NCBI GenBank assembly: GCA_013327885.1
Contig: JABUMY010000009.1
Location: forward strand, 124,001 to 188,000
DNA: 64,000 bases
Source: Flavisolibacter longurius
GTDB taxonomy: Bacteria; Bacteroidota; Bacteroidia; Chitinophagales; Chitinophagaceae
Reading direction: 5' to 3'
Shown here: positions 33,807 through 43,600 of the stretch, in pieces
How the letters are laid out: each line of letters begins with the position of its first letter
Position numbering within the stretch: position 1 is the stretch's first letter
Program-made: the position numbers and the translations under genes
Notes under the pieces: model-generated
Told to the model about the DNA's origin: nothing
Database searches by the model: none
What the model saw: the letters and a program-made list of their open reading frames with translations, nothing else

Positions 33807-33826
33807 ATAACGATGTGAACTTTTGT

Positions 33827-33858
33827 AAAAAGCTTTCCGCAAGGAAAGCTTTTTCTTT
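33827..33858 (+). terminator. Terminator of the kinase/regulator operon
   Basis: A perfect 12-bp stem, AAAAAGCTTTCC / GGAAAGCTTTTT, with a GCAA tetraloop and T-rich tail lies 20 bases after the REC-CRP stop. Confidence 0.85.
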
Positions 33859-33867
33859 TAGAAGGGA

Positions 33868-33890
33868 TTGAAACGAAACGTTTGTTTCAA
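33868..33890 (+). promoter_or_regulatory. Palindromic site TTGAAAC-N9-GTTTCAA upstream of hemN
   Basis: Seven-base perfect arms surround an inner AAACGTTT palindrome, about 135-155 bases before the hemN ATG. It could be an operator for hemN; the spacing does not fit FNR. Confidence 0.3.
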
Positions 33891-34024
33891 AGAGGAAATG
33901 TTTCTTTCCATGCGGGTATCAATTACATGGCCCTGCAAAAAACCAGCACCCCAACTGACCAGAGTTCCCCCTATTTCTAATCTTTCTCATATTTTCCGCC
34001 TCTCCGGAATTTTACTTTCGGTGC

Positions 34025-35401
34025 ATGATGCCAAATGAAACAGTGAACCCCCTGTTGGTGCGGAAATACAACCTGCCCCTGCCACGCTATACAAGTTATC
34101 CAACCGTTCCGGTTTGGAACGAAAAGCTGGATACAGCAGTGTGGAAAAGCATCTTTGTGAAAAAGTTTGCAGAACAAAACCATGTGAACGGGATCAGCCT
34201 TTACATTCACCTGCCGTTCTGTGAATCACTTTGCACCTATTGCGGTTGCAATAAAAAAATCACCACCAATCATTCGGTAGAAGAAGAATACCTGCAGGCC
34301 ATCGAAAAAGAGTGGCGACTGTACCGGCAGCTGATGAAGCAAACGCCGGTGATTCGGGAATTGCACCTCGGCGGCGGAACACCTACTTTCTTCTCACCAA
34401 AAAACCTGAAGCGCTTATTGACTACCATCCTCAATAGCAGCATTGTTCATCCAAGGCATGAGTTCAGCATCGAAGGCCATCCCAACAACACAACGGCCGA
34501 GCATTTAAAAACCCTGTACAATCTTGGTTTTCGCCGCATCAGCTTTGGCGTGCAGGACAACGACCCCAACGTGCAAAGGGTGATCAACCGCATACAGCCG
34601 GTGGCCAACGTAAAAAAAGCAACCGACGAAGCAAGAGCCGTTGGTTTTACCTCTGTTAATTACGACCTAATCTACGGTCTGCCGCTGCAAACCCTTGAAA
34701 GCATTGAGCGGACGATCAAAGAAGTGATTGAGCTAAAGCCCGACCGCATTGCGTTTTACAGTTATGCCCACGTTCCGTGGACCAGCAAGGCGCAGCGCCT
34801 TTTTGATGAAAGCGACCTGCCGGATGCGGATACAAAGATCCAGTTGTACCTGAAGGGCAAAGAGCTATTCACTGCGGCCGGTTATTCGGATATTGGCATG
34901 GACCATTTTGCCTTGCCGCACGATGAGCTTTTTCTTGCCCGGGAAGGCGAAAGGCTGCACCGGAATTTTATGGGCTATACCACGCAAAACACCGGCATGT
35001 TGCTGGGCTTGGGTGTTTCCAGCATCTCCGATACCGGCAATGCATTTGCCCAGAATGAAAAAGCCCTGCACGATTATTATGCGGCCATCAACAGCGGCAA
35101 CCTTGCCATCCGCAAGGGCTATGTGCTGAGCGAAGAAGACATTGCGTTTAAAAAATACATTCTTGATATTAGCTGCAAAGGCGCCACAACATTTTTGCCG
35201 GATCACCTGCCCTTGTTAAAGGCCTACACCTTTCCCGTATTGGATGCGCTGGCAGCCGATGGCCTGGTGAAAAGAGACGAAAAAGGCGTGAAGCTAACGG
35301 AGCAGGGACACTATTTTATCCGCGTGGTGTGCAGTGCGTTTGACCTTTACCTGCAAAGGGGTAAACAAACCGGAAAACCAATTTTTAGCAAAGCCATTTA
35401 A
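34025..35401 (+). CDS. hemN: Oxygen-independent coproporphyrinogen III oxidase
   Basis: A radical SAM enzyme converting coproporphyrinogen III to protoporphyrinogen IX without oxygen, for heme made under anoxia. The 458-residue protein has the cluster motif C66-ESL-C70-TY-C73-GC in HLPFCESLCTYCGCNKK. It also has LHLGGGTPTFFSPKNL, RISFGVQDNDPNVQRVINR, NYDLIYGLPLQT, and the HemN-specific YTTQNTGMLLGLGVSSIS segment that distinguishes it from HemW. It sits downstream of the kinase/REC-CRP pair but after a terminator, so it is probably transcribed separately. A TACTTTCG element lies just upstream of the ATG. The function fits a denitrifying neighbourhood. Confidence 0.96.
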   Translation: MMPNETVNPLLVRKYNLPLPRYTSYPTVPVWNEKLDTAVWKSIFVKKFAEQNHVNGISLYIHLPFCESLCTYCGCNKKITTNHSVEEEYLQAIEKEWRLYRQLMKQTPVIRELHLGGGTPTFFSPKNLKRLLTTILNSSIVHPRHEFSIEGHPNNTTAEHLKTLYNLGFRRISFGVQDNDPNVQRVINRIQPVANVKKATDEARAVGFTSVNYDLIYGLPLQTLESIERTIKEVIELKPDRIAFYSYAHVPWTSKAQRLFDESDLPDADTKIQLYLKGKELFTAAGYSDIGMDHFALPHDELFLAREGERLHRNFMGYTTQNTGMLLGLGVSSISDTGNAFAQNEKALHDYYAAINSGNLAIRKGYVLSEEDIAFKKYILDISCKGATTFLPDHLPLLKAYTFPVLDALAADGLVKRDEKGVKLTEQGHYFIRVVCSAFDLYLQRGKQTGKPIFSKAI

Positions 35402-35442
35402 CCCCTATATTCGTGTTCTCTGTCTGATGATTGCTTGTTAAG

Positions 35443-35468
35443 AAGCCCCCGCCTTTTGGCGGGGGCTT
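35443..35468. terminator. Bidirectional terminator between hemN and treS
   Basis: A perfect 11-bp GC-rich stem, AAGCCCCCGCC / GGCGGGGGCTT, with a TTTT loop and TGTTTATTT after it. It serves hemN on the plus strand and could serve treS on the minus strand. Confidence 0.85.
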
Positions 35469-35474
35469 GTTTAT

Positions 35475-38400
35475 TTACGGCACAATGGTTTGCAAGATGC
35501 GCAGCGGGACAGCTGCCCCGCCGGGATCTTTTTGCAAGTCTGTGTTTAGCGACTGCAGGGTGTTTTCGATCAGGTAGGTTTGCAGCAGAATTTCAAAGTC
35601 TTCTTTCGTTTCCGGCACAAAGCGGTGACCTTCTACTTTATCAAGATAGGCCCGTAAAAAGAACCCGCTGATATAATGCGCCCAGAAATCGGCAAAAGGC
35701 AAAAGCGAAGCGACCTCGCTGTTTTGCACATGCGTAGTGGTAAAAAAACCTTCGTAAGCCACCGAATAGATCGAGCGGATCATGGCCGTTACATCCCGCA
35801 GGGGCGACCGTTTCAGCCGCCGTTCACTAAAGGCTTTGGCCGGGTTGCCGCCAAAGTCGTGCAGTAGCACATCTTTACCGGTCAGCAAAATTTGCGACAA
35901 GCCAAAATTGCCGTGGATGCGGGTTTTGTACACGTCAAATTTTTTGCTGTAGATACGCTTCAGCAGGGCAAGAATGTATTCCCGCTTGCCGTGGAAGGCT
36001 TCTATGTCGGCTTGTAAAGAGTCCGGGGTTTGGGCTTTGTTCCTGTCCATGTTGTCCCAGGTTTCGCGAACGAGGGAAGTAAAGGAAGAGAACAAGGACC
36101 GCTGGTAATGCAGCGAAAAATCTTCGGGCAAAAACTCGCGGCTCGTATTACCCGCCATCGCCAGGTGTACTTCCGCTGTACGTTCGCCCATCAACCGGGC
36201 CATTTCGGCTGCATTGCCGCCAATAAATTCTTTTACTTCTTCGGGCAGCGTATCAAAAGCAACCGGCTCCGTCAGCGAGCCAAGTTTGGGGTAGGCAGCC
36301 AGTACTGTTTTGTCCCTGGCCAGGATGCGTTCAATAAAGTTGGCCACCCGTTCCTGCATGTAATGATAGCCATGGCCATGATTTTCCAGCAGGGTTTCCA
36401 GCATGCCCAGCTGCAGCACCGCCGTGCCCAAGTGCCACTCAATGCTGCCGATAAAGCGGGTGGTATGTGGGTAAGAAAGATCTTCGGAAAGAAAGCGGGT
36501 GATCTCTACATCAGGATGGATGCCCCTGTCAACCTTGCGATAGAATTTTAGAAAATAATGATTGTCATACAACACCGATGTATGCAGTTCGGACGTTTTA
36601 TGTACACGTGATTTTAGTTCCAGTGCATTGCTGCTATACTCTTTTACTTCGGGCTTGGCAAAGAACAGCACTTCGCCACTGGCCATGAACCGTTTTTGCG
36701 CAGCCATGAAAGATAACAACGCCTGTTGAAAGCTTGTCGTGTAAATGGCATCACAAAGGTAGCCGGCCTCGCCATTGACGGACAATTGTGCCAGCACCGC
36801 CGCCGCATCTGTTTCCAGCAATTTTCGTCCATCTTCTTCCGGAACAAAAACAAGTGGCAACTGGTAATATTCCGGCAGGCCGCTTTCAAAAGCCACTTCA
36901 ATCAACAGCAGTTGTGCATCCCTGCCGCCAATAGGAAGCGCCGTTAGGGTAGGAATGGAAGTGCTGTAAATGGGTTTGTCTTTACTGACAAACCAGGCTG
37001 CGTGCTGGATATAATCCGGGAGAATAAGGTTTTGCAACACTTCGCGGTTTTCTTTCGAAACAATATCTTCCCACTGGGCCACCTGCAAGTAGGGTAGCCT
37101 TTTTTCGGAGCGGATCTCCTGCGCTGACTTTTTCAAGGCAAACCATTGGTAGTCGTAGGGTCCTAGCGTAAAAAAATAAGGCCTGTCTTCGCGGATAACC
37201 GGAAAGTTGTTTTTGCTGAAGGCTTCTGTGGGAATATAACCACGGAAAGCCGAAAGGTCGATCTCCGCGGGTTGCGAGTGCTTGGAAAGATTTACAATGA
37301 TCAGCAACTTTTCGTCTTCATATTCCCGGGTAAAGGCCAGGATCTTTGGATTGTCCACGGGAAGAAATTTCATCTCTCCACGGCTGAAAGCTTTGTATTT
37401 TTTGCGCATGTTGATGATGCGCTTCATAAACCAGAAAAGCGACGAGGTGTTGGCCCGTTGGGTTTCCACGTTCACCGATTCGTAATGGTATTGCGGATCG
37501 AGTATAACGGGGAGGTACAGCCGCTGTGGGTTAGTATTGGAAAACCCGGCATTACGGTCTGGCGACCACTGCATCGGCGTACGAACGCCATCCCTGTCGC
37601 CAAGGTAAAAATTATCACCCATGCCAATCTCGTCGCCATAATAAATAACCGGTGTGCCGGGCAGGGAGAATAAAAGTGAATTCATCAGTTCAATTCGCCG
37701 CCGGTCGTTGTCCATCAGTGGTGCCAGGCGGTGACGGATGCCCAGGTTGATCCTTGCCTTGGGATCTTTTGCGTACACTTTGTACATATAATCCCGCTCT
37801 TCGTCGGTTACCATTTCCAGCGTCAGCTCGTCGTGGTTGCGCAGGAAGATGGCCCACTGGCAGTTGTCGGGAATGGGTGGTGTCTGGTCAAATATATCCG
37901 TGATGGGATGGCGGTCTTCCCGCTGCAGGGCCATGAACATCCGCGGCATCACGGGAAAATGATAGTTCATGTGGCACTCGTCGCCATCGCCAAAATACGA
38001 TGCCGAATCCTCGGGCCACATGTTGGCTTCTGCAAGGAAGCAAATGCCGGGATAATGCTCGTCGATATGGGCCCGCAGCTTTTTTAGATAAGCATGGGTT
38101 TCGGGCAGGTTCTCGCCATTGGTGCCTTCGCGTTCAAAGAGGTAAGGGATCGCATCCAGCCGAAAGCCGTCCACACCCATTTCGCACCAAAAGTCCAATA
38201 CTTTGATGATCTCTTCCTGCACATAAGGGCTGTCGAAATTCAGGTCCGGCTGGTGATGAAAAAAGCGGTGCCAGTAATACTGCTGCGCCACGGGGTCCCA
38301 AGTCCAGTTGGAGGCTTCGTAATCGGTGAAAATGATCCGCACGTCCTTGTACTTTGCCGGGTCATCGCTCCACACATAATAATCCCTTTCGGGTGTGCCT

Positions 38401-38768
38401 TTGGGTGCCCGGCGGGCCCGCTGAAACCAGGGGTGCTGGTCGGAGGTATGGTTCACCACCAGCTCGGTGATCACTTTCAGGTTTCGTTTGTGGGCTTCTT
38501 TCAACAGTTGCTGCAATTCATCAATATTGCCATAGCGTGGATTGATCGAATAATAATCTGCAATGTCATAACCGTCATCCCGCAGGGGAGAAGGGTAGAA
38601 GGGCAGGAGCCAAATCGCCGTTACCCCCAGGTCCTGCAGGTAATCGAGCTTTTGCAGCAGTCCGCCAAAATCGCCGATGCCGTCGCCATTGCTGTCGTAA
38701 AAAGCCTTGATGTGGAGTTCATATATGATCGCGTCTTTGTACCAATGCAGTTTATCGTCTAATACCAT
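35475..38768 (-). CDS. treS: Trehalose synthase fused to maltokinase
   Basis: A 1097-residue fusion. Residues 1 to about 545 are a GH13 trehalose synthase: DYYSINPRYG, the nucleophile D205 in DGFRLDAIPYL, the acid/base E247 in LAEANMWPED, and D313 in LRNHDELTLEM. The C-terminal half (~560-1097) is a maltokinase/aminoglycoside-phosphotransferase-like domain with KFYRKVDRGIHPDVEITRFL and the catalytic IHGNFGLSQILLTGKDVLLHDFGGNP. Here His-Gly-Asn replaces the commoner H-G-D, and HDFGGNP supplies the metal Asp. Together the halves would interconvert maltose and trehalose and make maltose-1-phosphate for the GlgE glucan route. No glgE or glgB is in the window. Confidence 0.95.
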   Translation of the reverse strand: MVLDDKLHWYKDAIIYELHIKAFYDSNGDGIGDFGGLLQKLDYLQDLGVTAIWLLPFYPSPLRDDGYDIADYYSINPRYGNIDELQQLLKEAHKRNLKVITELVVNHTSDQHPWFQRARRAPKGTPERDYYVWSDDPAKYKDVRIIFTDYEASNWTWDPVAQQYYWHRFFHHQPDLNFDSPYVQEEIIKVLDFWCEMGVDGFRLDAIPYLFEREGTNGENLPETHAYLKKLRAHIDEHYPGICFLAEANMWPEDSASYFGDGDECHMNYHFPVMPRMFMALQREDRHPITDIFDQTPPIPDNCQWAIFLRNHDELTLEMVTDEERDYMYKVYAKDPKARINLGIRHRLAPLMDNDRRRIELMNSLLFSLPGTPVIYYGDEIGMGDNFYLGDRDGVRTPMQWSPDRNAGFSNTNPQRLYLPVILDPQYHYESVNVETQRANTSSLFWFMKRIINMRKKYKAFSRGEMKFLPVDNPKILAFTREYEDEKLLIIVNLSKHSQPAEIDLSAFRGYIPTEAFSKNNFPVIREDRPYFFTLGPYDYQWFALKKSAQEIRSEKRLPYLQVAQWEDIVSKENREVLQNLILPDYIQHAAWFVSKDKPIYSTSIPTLTALPIGGRDAQLLLIEVAFESGLPEYYQLPLVFVPEEDGRKLLETDAAAVLAQLSVNGEAGYLCDAIYTTSFQQALLSFMAAQKRFMASGEVLFFAKPEVKEYSSNALELKSRVHKTSELHTSVLYDNHYFLKFYRKVDRGIHPDVEITRFLSEDLSYPHTTRFIGSIEWHLGTAVLQLGMLETLLENHGHGYHYMQERVANFIERILARDKTVLAAYPKLGSLTEPVAFDTLPEEVKEFIGGNAAEMARLMGERTAEVHLAMAGNTSREFLPEDFSLHYQRSLFSSFTSLVRETWDNMDRNKAQTPDSLQADIEAFHGKREYILALLKRIYSKKFDVYKTRIHGNFGLSQILLTGKDVLLHDFGGNPAKAFSERRLKRSPLRDVTAMIRSIYSVAYEGFFTTTHVQNSEVASLLPFADFWAHYISGFFLRAYLDKVEGHRFVPETKEDFEILLQTYLIENTLQSLNTDLQKDPGGAAVPLRILQTIVP

Positions 38769-38832
38769 ATGCCTTTTTCTTGTTCAGGAATTTGCATAAT
38801 TAGTATGCCAAAGAATGGTTTGCTAAAAGAAA

Positions 38833-38848
38833 ACCCGCCAAAGCGGGT
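38833..38848 (-). terminator. Terminator of the acyltransferase gene
   Basis: The stem ACCCGC / GCGGGT with a 4-base loop is followed on the minus strand by TTTCTTTT. It lies 7 bases after the acyltransferase stop. Confidence 0.7.
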
Positions 38849-38854
38849 CCTGGT

Positions 38855-40060
38855 TTAACGTTCTACCATTTCGTTCTTTTTGCGGTTTCGGAAAAAACGA
38901 ACATGACCCCTGGCCGATTTTGCGGGTTTTTTCCGGAGATGCAGTACCGGAATTTTCCGGGTCAGCCTGTTCTTCAAATACCTGTTTACCGGTATATCGA
39001 TCTTTTGAGTAAAAATTATACTAACTGCTGCCAAAACCACCATCAGCAAAAGCGGCAGGATAAAGCCGAGCGGCATAAAATACTTTCCCGCTGTATTGAT
39101 CACCATCACGCCAACCACTTCGTGGATAAGATAAAGAAAATAAGAACTGACGCCGACCTGCACCAGCCGTTTGGTTTCGAAAAAGCGCAAAGTCGACGGA
39201 AAATAAACAAAGCCGAGGAAAAGGGAAAACATCAGGGCATGGGCAATTTTTGACCCGGCGCCGGTAGCGGAAATAAGAAGATAGGAAATAAGTGCCACCA
39301 GGGCAGCCAGGTTCAACCCGCTTTGCTTTTTGTTTTGCAGGTGGTTGCGGTAAAGAATATAAAACAACACACCGGTAAAAAAATAAGGCAGGTAAACGGG
39401 AAGGTTTAAAATTTTCACCCACTGCAAATAAACTTCCAGCATAGCGGGGTTGGCCTGAATGCGAAGGAGATTGCTGCCGCTCAAATTGACCAGGAAAAGG
39501 TGAAGGCCAAGGAGAAAGCCTGCCGCGTAAATAAAGTTCCGGGCAAAGTTTTTCTTGTCGAAAAAATAAAGGCTGCTGGCCAAAGCATAAAATTGGATCT
39601 CAGGCCACAAACTCCAATAAGAGCCACTGAGGTAGAAAAACTCACTGGTACCCGCCAGCTTGTTTAGCAAGGCTGGACTGATAAAACTAAAGCTCACAAA
39701 AAGGTTGATAAGTTTTTGCGAACCGGGGAAGATCGCATTGGTGTCAAATAGCCAGACAAGGCAAAAGGTTAGCAACGACGCAACCACCATCGCCGGCATT
39801 AGCCGTATCATTCTTTTTTTCCAGAAGCTTGCGATGCTTTTGGTGTGCTCCAGGCTGTAAAAAATAACAAAGCCGCTAATGATGAAAAAGAACTGAACGC
39901 CAAGAATGCCAAGGCCGAAAAAATCATAGCTGTTCCCGTAGGGGTAGCGGGATACGGGAAAATGTGGCGGTGTCCACCGCGTAAAAAAGTGGTAGAACAA
40001 CACGGACAGGATTGCCAATGCCCTGAAGCCATCAAGAATGGCAATGCGGGATTCTTTCAT
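38855..40060 (-). CDS. Acyltransferase family 3 (OafA/YrhL-like) membrane protein
   Basis: A 401-residue polytopic inner-membrane protein with about ten helices. The family hallmark is the N-terminal IAILDGFRALAILSVLFYHFF with Arg and the catalytic-type His. RMIRLMPAMVVASLL, FYLSGSYWSLWPEIQFYALA and the late SSYFLYLIHEVVGVMVI follow. Such enzymes O-acylate polysaccharides or lipids on the periplasmic side. The very basic C-terminal tail (about 30 residues, KIPVLHLRKKPAKSARGH onward) is unusual but short. Substrate unknown. It lies between treS and the cyclase gene and is probably monocistronic. Confidence 0.9.
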   Translation of the reverse strand: MKESRIAILDGFRALAILSVLFYHFFTRWTPPHFPVSRYPYGNSYDFFGLGILGVQFFFIISGFVIFYSLEHTKSIASFWKKRMIRLMPAMVVASLLTFCLVWLFDTNAIFPGSQKLINLFVSFSFISPALLNKLAGTSEFFYLSGSYWSLWPEIQFYALASSLYFFDKKNFARNFIYAAGFLLGLHLFLVNLSGSNLLRIQANPAMLEVYLQWVKILNLPVYLPYFFTGVLFYILYRNHLQNKKQSGLNLAALVALISYLLISATGAGSKIAHALMFSLFLGFVYFPSTLRFFETKRLVQVGVSSYFLYLIHEVVGVMVINTAGKYFMPLGFILPLLLMVVLAAVSIIFTQKIDIPVNRYLKNRLTRKIPVLHLRKKPAKSARGHVRFFRNRKKNEMVER

Positions 40061-40630
40061 AAGCGTTTCGCTGGTATATCGTCGAAATTAATATATAAGT
40101 AGATAGCAATGTTTTCTGATATTTGGTTTACGTGTATTAGCGGGTGTTATGATCTGAACTTGCAATAAAATACTCAGCATCTAATTGCCTGAAACACAGT
40201 ACGTGTATTGCTGCTGGTTAGGGCAGTTTTATGTTGAAAATAATTTTTGGAACAGTTTCGTTATTGGTAACTTTTTTGTGCTGTAGGTACCTATAAACCT
40301 ATTCTGGCCGCCGTTTCAGCCAAAAGGCTAGGAGATGAATGTTTGTTAACAACGAAACCGTTTCGAAAATGCTTGGTGCACAGGCGATCAATCCGTTTCA
40401 GTTTTTTCCTTCAAATACCTCTTTTGCCTAGGAATAAGTTTGAGCCAGTTTTCTACATCGAATATGTAAAAGACAACAGTTTTTCAACATGCGGGGGAAC
40501 CCAAATGCATCCTGTTTTTGCCATCGGACTTGCTGTAAATTTTCTCTCCGGTCTTTGTCGGTTTAATTGTATATTTCATATGTGTGGAGCAACCAGGCTA
40601 CTGACTTGTACAAAATTGAAATGCAAAGCA

Positions 40631-43600
40631 ATGGATGAGAAAATTGCCTCTGTGCGCATGCAGCCCGACCTGGCCCTGAGTTTTGTTCCGGCGGCCCTCC
40701 GACGGAAGTACGCCGGCTTCCCGCTGCGGGATAGAGATCTCACAGAGGACGAATCCCCAGCAACTTTATTATGGATCGACATCCGGAACTTTTCGCCACT
40801 CTGCAACCGGCTGATGAAAAATGTGGACACCGGCGTTGAGCAGATCACCGATATTCTCAATCATCATTATGATTGTGTCTTGAATACCATCCACAGGCAT
40901 GGCGGTGAACCCCTCTTTTTTGTTGGCGATGGCCTGATGGCCGCCTGGTTCAGCGATCAATACCCGCCGGAAGAAGCCATTGCGCTGGCTGCTGCCTGTG
41001 CGTTTGAGATACTGGAAGAGGAAACGGTTTGCGACGACCGGGGCGACCATCTTTCCAAGCACGCTGTTATTGCTTATGGTGAATGCCGTCTTGTTGAATT
41101 TGAAGGTGTCATGGGCAACCGCCTGTATAACTTTTATGGTAACGCATTCAGCGCCATTGTGGCCGCTTCCAAAAATGTTGTACCCGACCGGTTGCTGATT
41201 TCCAATACAGCGCTTCGCTACCTTGGCAACGAGATCAAGAACATCGAATTGGAACATGATACATCGATGCTGGTGGAAAAGCCGGTAACCTGCCTGCCAC
41301 CGGAAAGACCTGATGTGGAACTCACACCGGCAGCCACGAAAAAACTACAGTCCTTTCTCCAGCAAACCCTTGTTTTTCCCCTCGATGCAGAGCGGCTCAA
41401 ATGGATCGCCGAAAGAAGACCGGTAACGGTGTTGTTTGTACGAATCAGCCATTCGGCAGAAAAGGCCGATATCAACTTAAAACAACTGCGGGAATCGGTT
41501 GCGCTGGCCACGCCACTTGTACGCAAATACGATGGCTTGCTCAACCAGGTGTGGATGGAGGAAAAGCAGTCGAACATCCTGATCTGTTTTGGCCCGCCAC
41601 CCTCTGCGCATATGGATAACCCTGAGCGTTGCGTAAGTCTTGCACTAGCGTTGCAGGCCCTGTTGCGCAAAGCTGGATTTGCCAACAGCATGGGACTGAG
41701 CACGGGCACCACCTATTGCGGCATTATTGGCAACGATATTTTGCGACAGTATACGGTCATTGGCGATGTGGTGAACCTGAGTGCACGTATGGCAGGTGCA
41801 GGCAGTGATCATATTTTCTGCGATAAGAACACATTTGCTGCCTGCAACAAAACGGTGCGTTTTAAGCCGCCCGTTACCCAAATGCTCAAAGGCTTTGCCG
41901 ACCCTATCTTCTTATACGAACCGGAAATGGTGCTGCCGCCAACAGCCACAAAAACCATCCGCCAGGTTTCCATCGGCCGTGAAGCCGAATTGGCCGTACT
42001 TGTTGACGCCTGCCAAAAAGCGATTGCCGGCCAGGGTTCTACAGTTGTTGTAACAGGCGAAAACGGTGTAGGGAAAACAAAATTGCTGGAAGACTTCCGT
42101 GGACAATCACAGGCCGGTGCCCACCGGATGTTTTCTGCTTACGGCGAAGCGATTAACAGGCATACGCCGTATGCCATTTGGACTGGAATTTTTTCCGCGT
42201 TGTTCCAGTTGGAAGATCTTTCCACGCTATACCACAATGCGCAATTGCAAGCACAACTGGAAGCCAGGTATGGTACGAAGGCGGGTTTGTTGAATGCCGT
42301 GTTACCAATACGGCTTGCTGAAAGCGATGAGGTAAAAAGCCTTTCCGAACGCCAGCGGGTTGTAGCCACGCATGACTTCCTGCTGCAGGTGTTGAAAGAT
42401 GAATCGGAAAAACAGGCATTGGTAATTGTTATGGACGATGCCCACCTGGTGGATGAACATTCCTGGCAATTGCTGACGGCTGTTTCGGCAAGTCTAAACC
42501 ACTGTTTACTTGTACTTTCTTTTTTGAAATCAGATGATAGCGCAGGCGTGCTGTCAAGCCTCTCAAACCTTAGGAAGATTGACCTGGAAGAGTTGCCGGA
42601 CGTGGCCATTGAAAAACTTATTTGTGCAAAGCTGAATACGGATTCAGTTGAACGGGAGGTTTCCCAACTGGTGATCCGTGTCGCCAAAGGCAATCCTTTT
42701 TTCTGCATTGAGTTGATACAGTCGCTGCTCGACCAGCAATGGCTGCGGATGGAAGAAGGGCGGTGTCGCTTTGATGCCAGTGCTAACCTCTCCCTGCTTT
42801 CCATTCCCGAAACAGTAAGAGGTGCCGTTCGCCGGCGCATCGATCAACTGGACCGCGGATCGCGGCTTACACTAAAAGTGGCCAGCGTGGTGGGCAACCG
42901 GTTTGGCGGTAAAGTGGTGGATGCCATCTATCCCATAAAAGCCGAACGCGACTGGGTGCCAGCTTATCTCACCACAGCAGCAAAGGCAGGCTTTTTAAAA
43001 TCGCAGGTTGTTGACCACATGAACGGCTACCTTTTTAGCAACGCCACCACTTTTGAAGTGGCTTATGAGATGACGCTGGCCGAGCAGCGAAAATTTCTTC
43101 ACCGGGAAACGGCCCTTTGGTACGAAACTTATTTCCAGCATAACCTGCCGCCGTTTTATGTGCGGTTGGCACACCACTTTTTACACGCAGGGGAAATAAC
43201 AAAAGCAGTTGCTTACTATGAAAAGGAAGCGATACGATTGTTCCGGCTTGGCTTTGTAAAGCAGGCCCTTGCTGTTGGCCTGGAAGGGGTGCGGTTGCTG
43301 GGGCAGGAAGTGGACAGGGACCCGGCGCTGATCGGGCCGGCAATTATGACACATGTTGGTTTTATCAGTACGTATATGCAAGGCCGTCAGATACCGGCAC
43401 TGCTTCACCACAAGCCACTTCAAAACGAGAATACGGAGAAGCTGGTTGAATTGCTGCTTGAGCTTTGTCCCTTTGCCCACCAATGCCAGGAAGCGGAATT
43501 GTTTGCACTGATGGCCATACTCAGCCTGCGGCGTACACTGGAAGAAGGCAATGGACCACTGGCCGCAGAAGTGTATGCCATGTATGCTATCATTCACAAA

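Noticed and set aside
40343-40630. N-terminal extension of the cyclase protein
   Set aside because: The frame is open, but the residues are Cys/Phe-rich and patternless with no plausible signal peptide. The ATG at 40631 gives a normal start just before the first domain.
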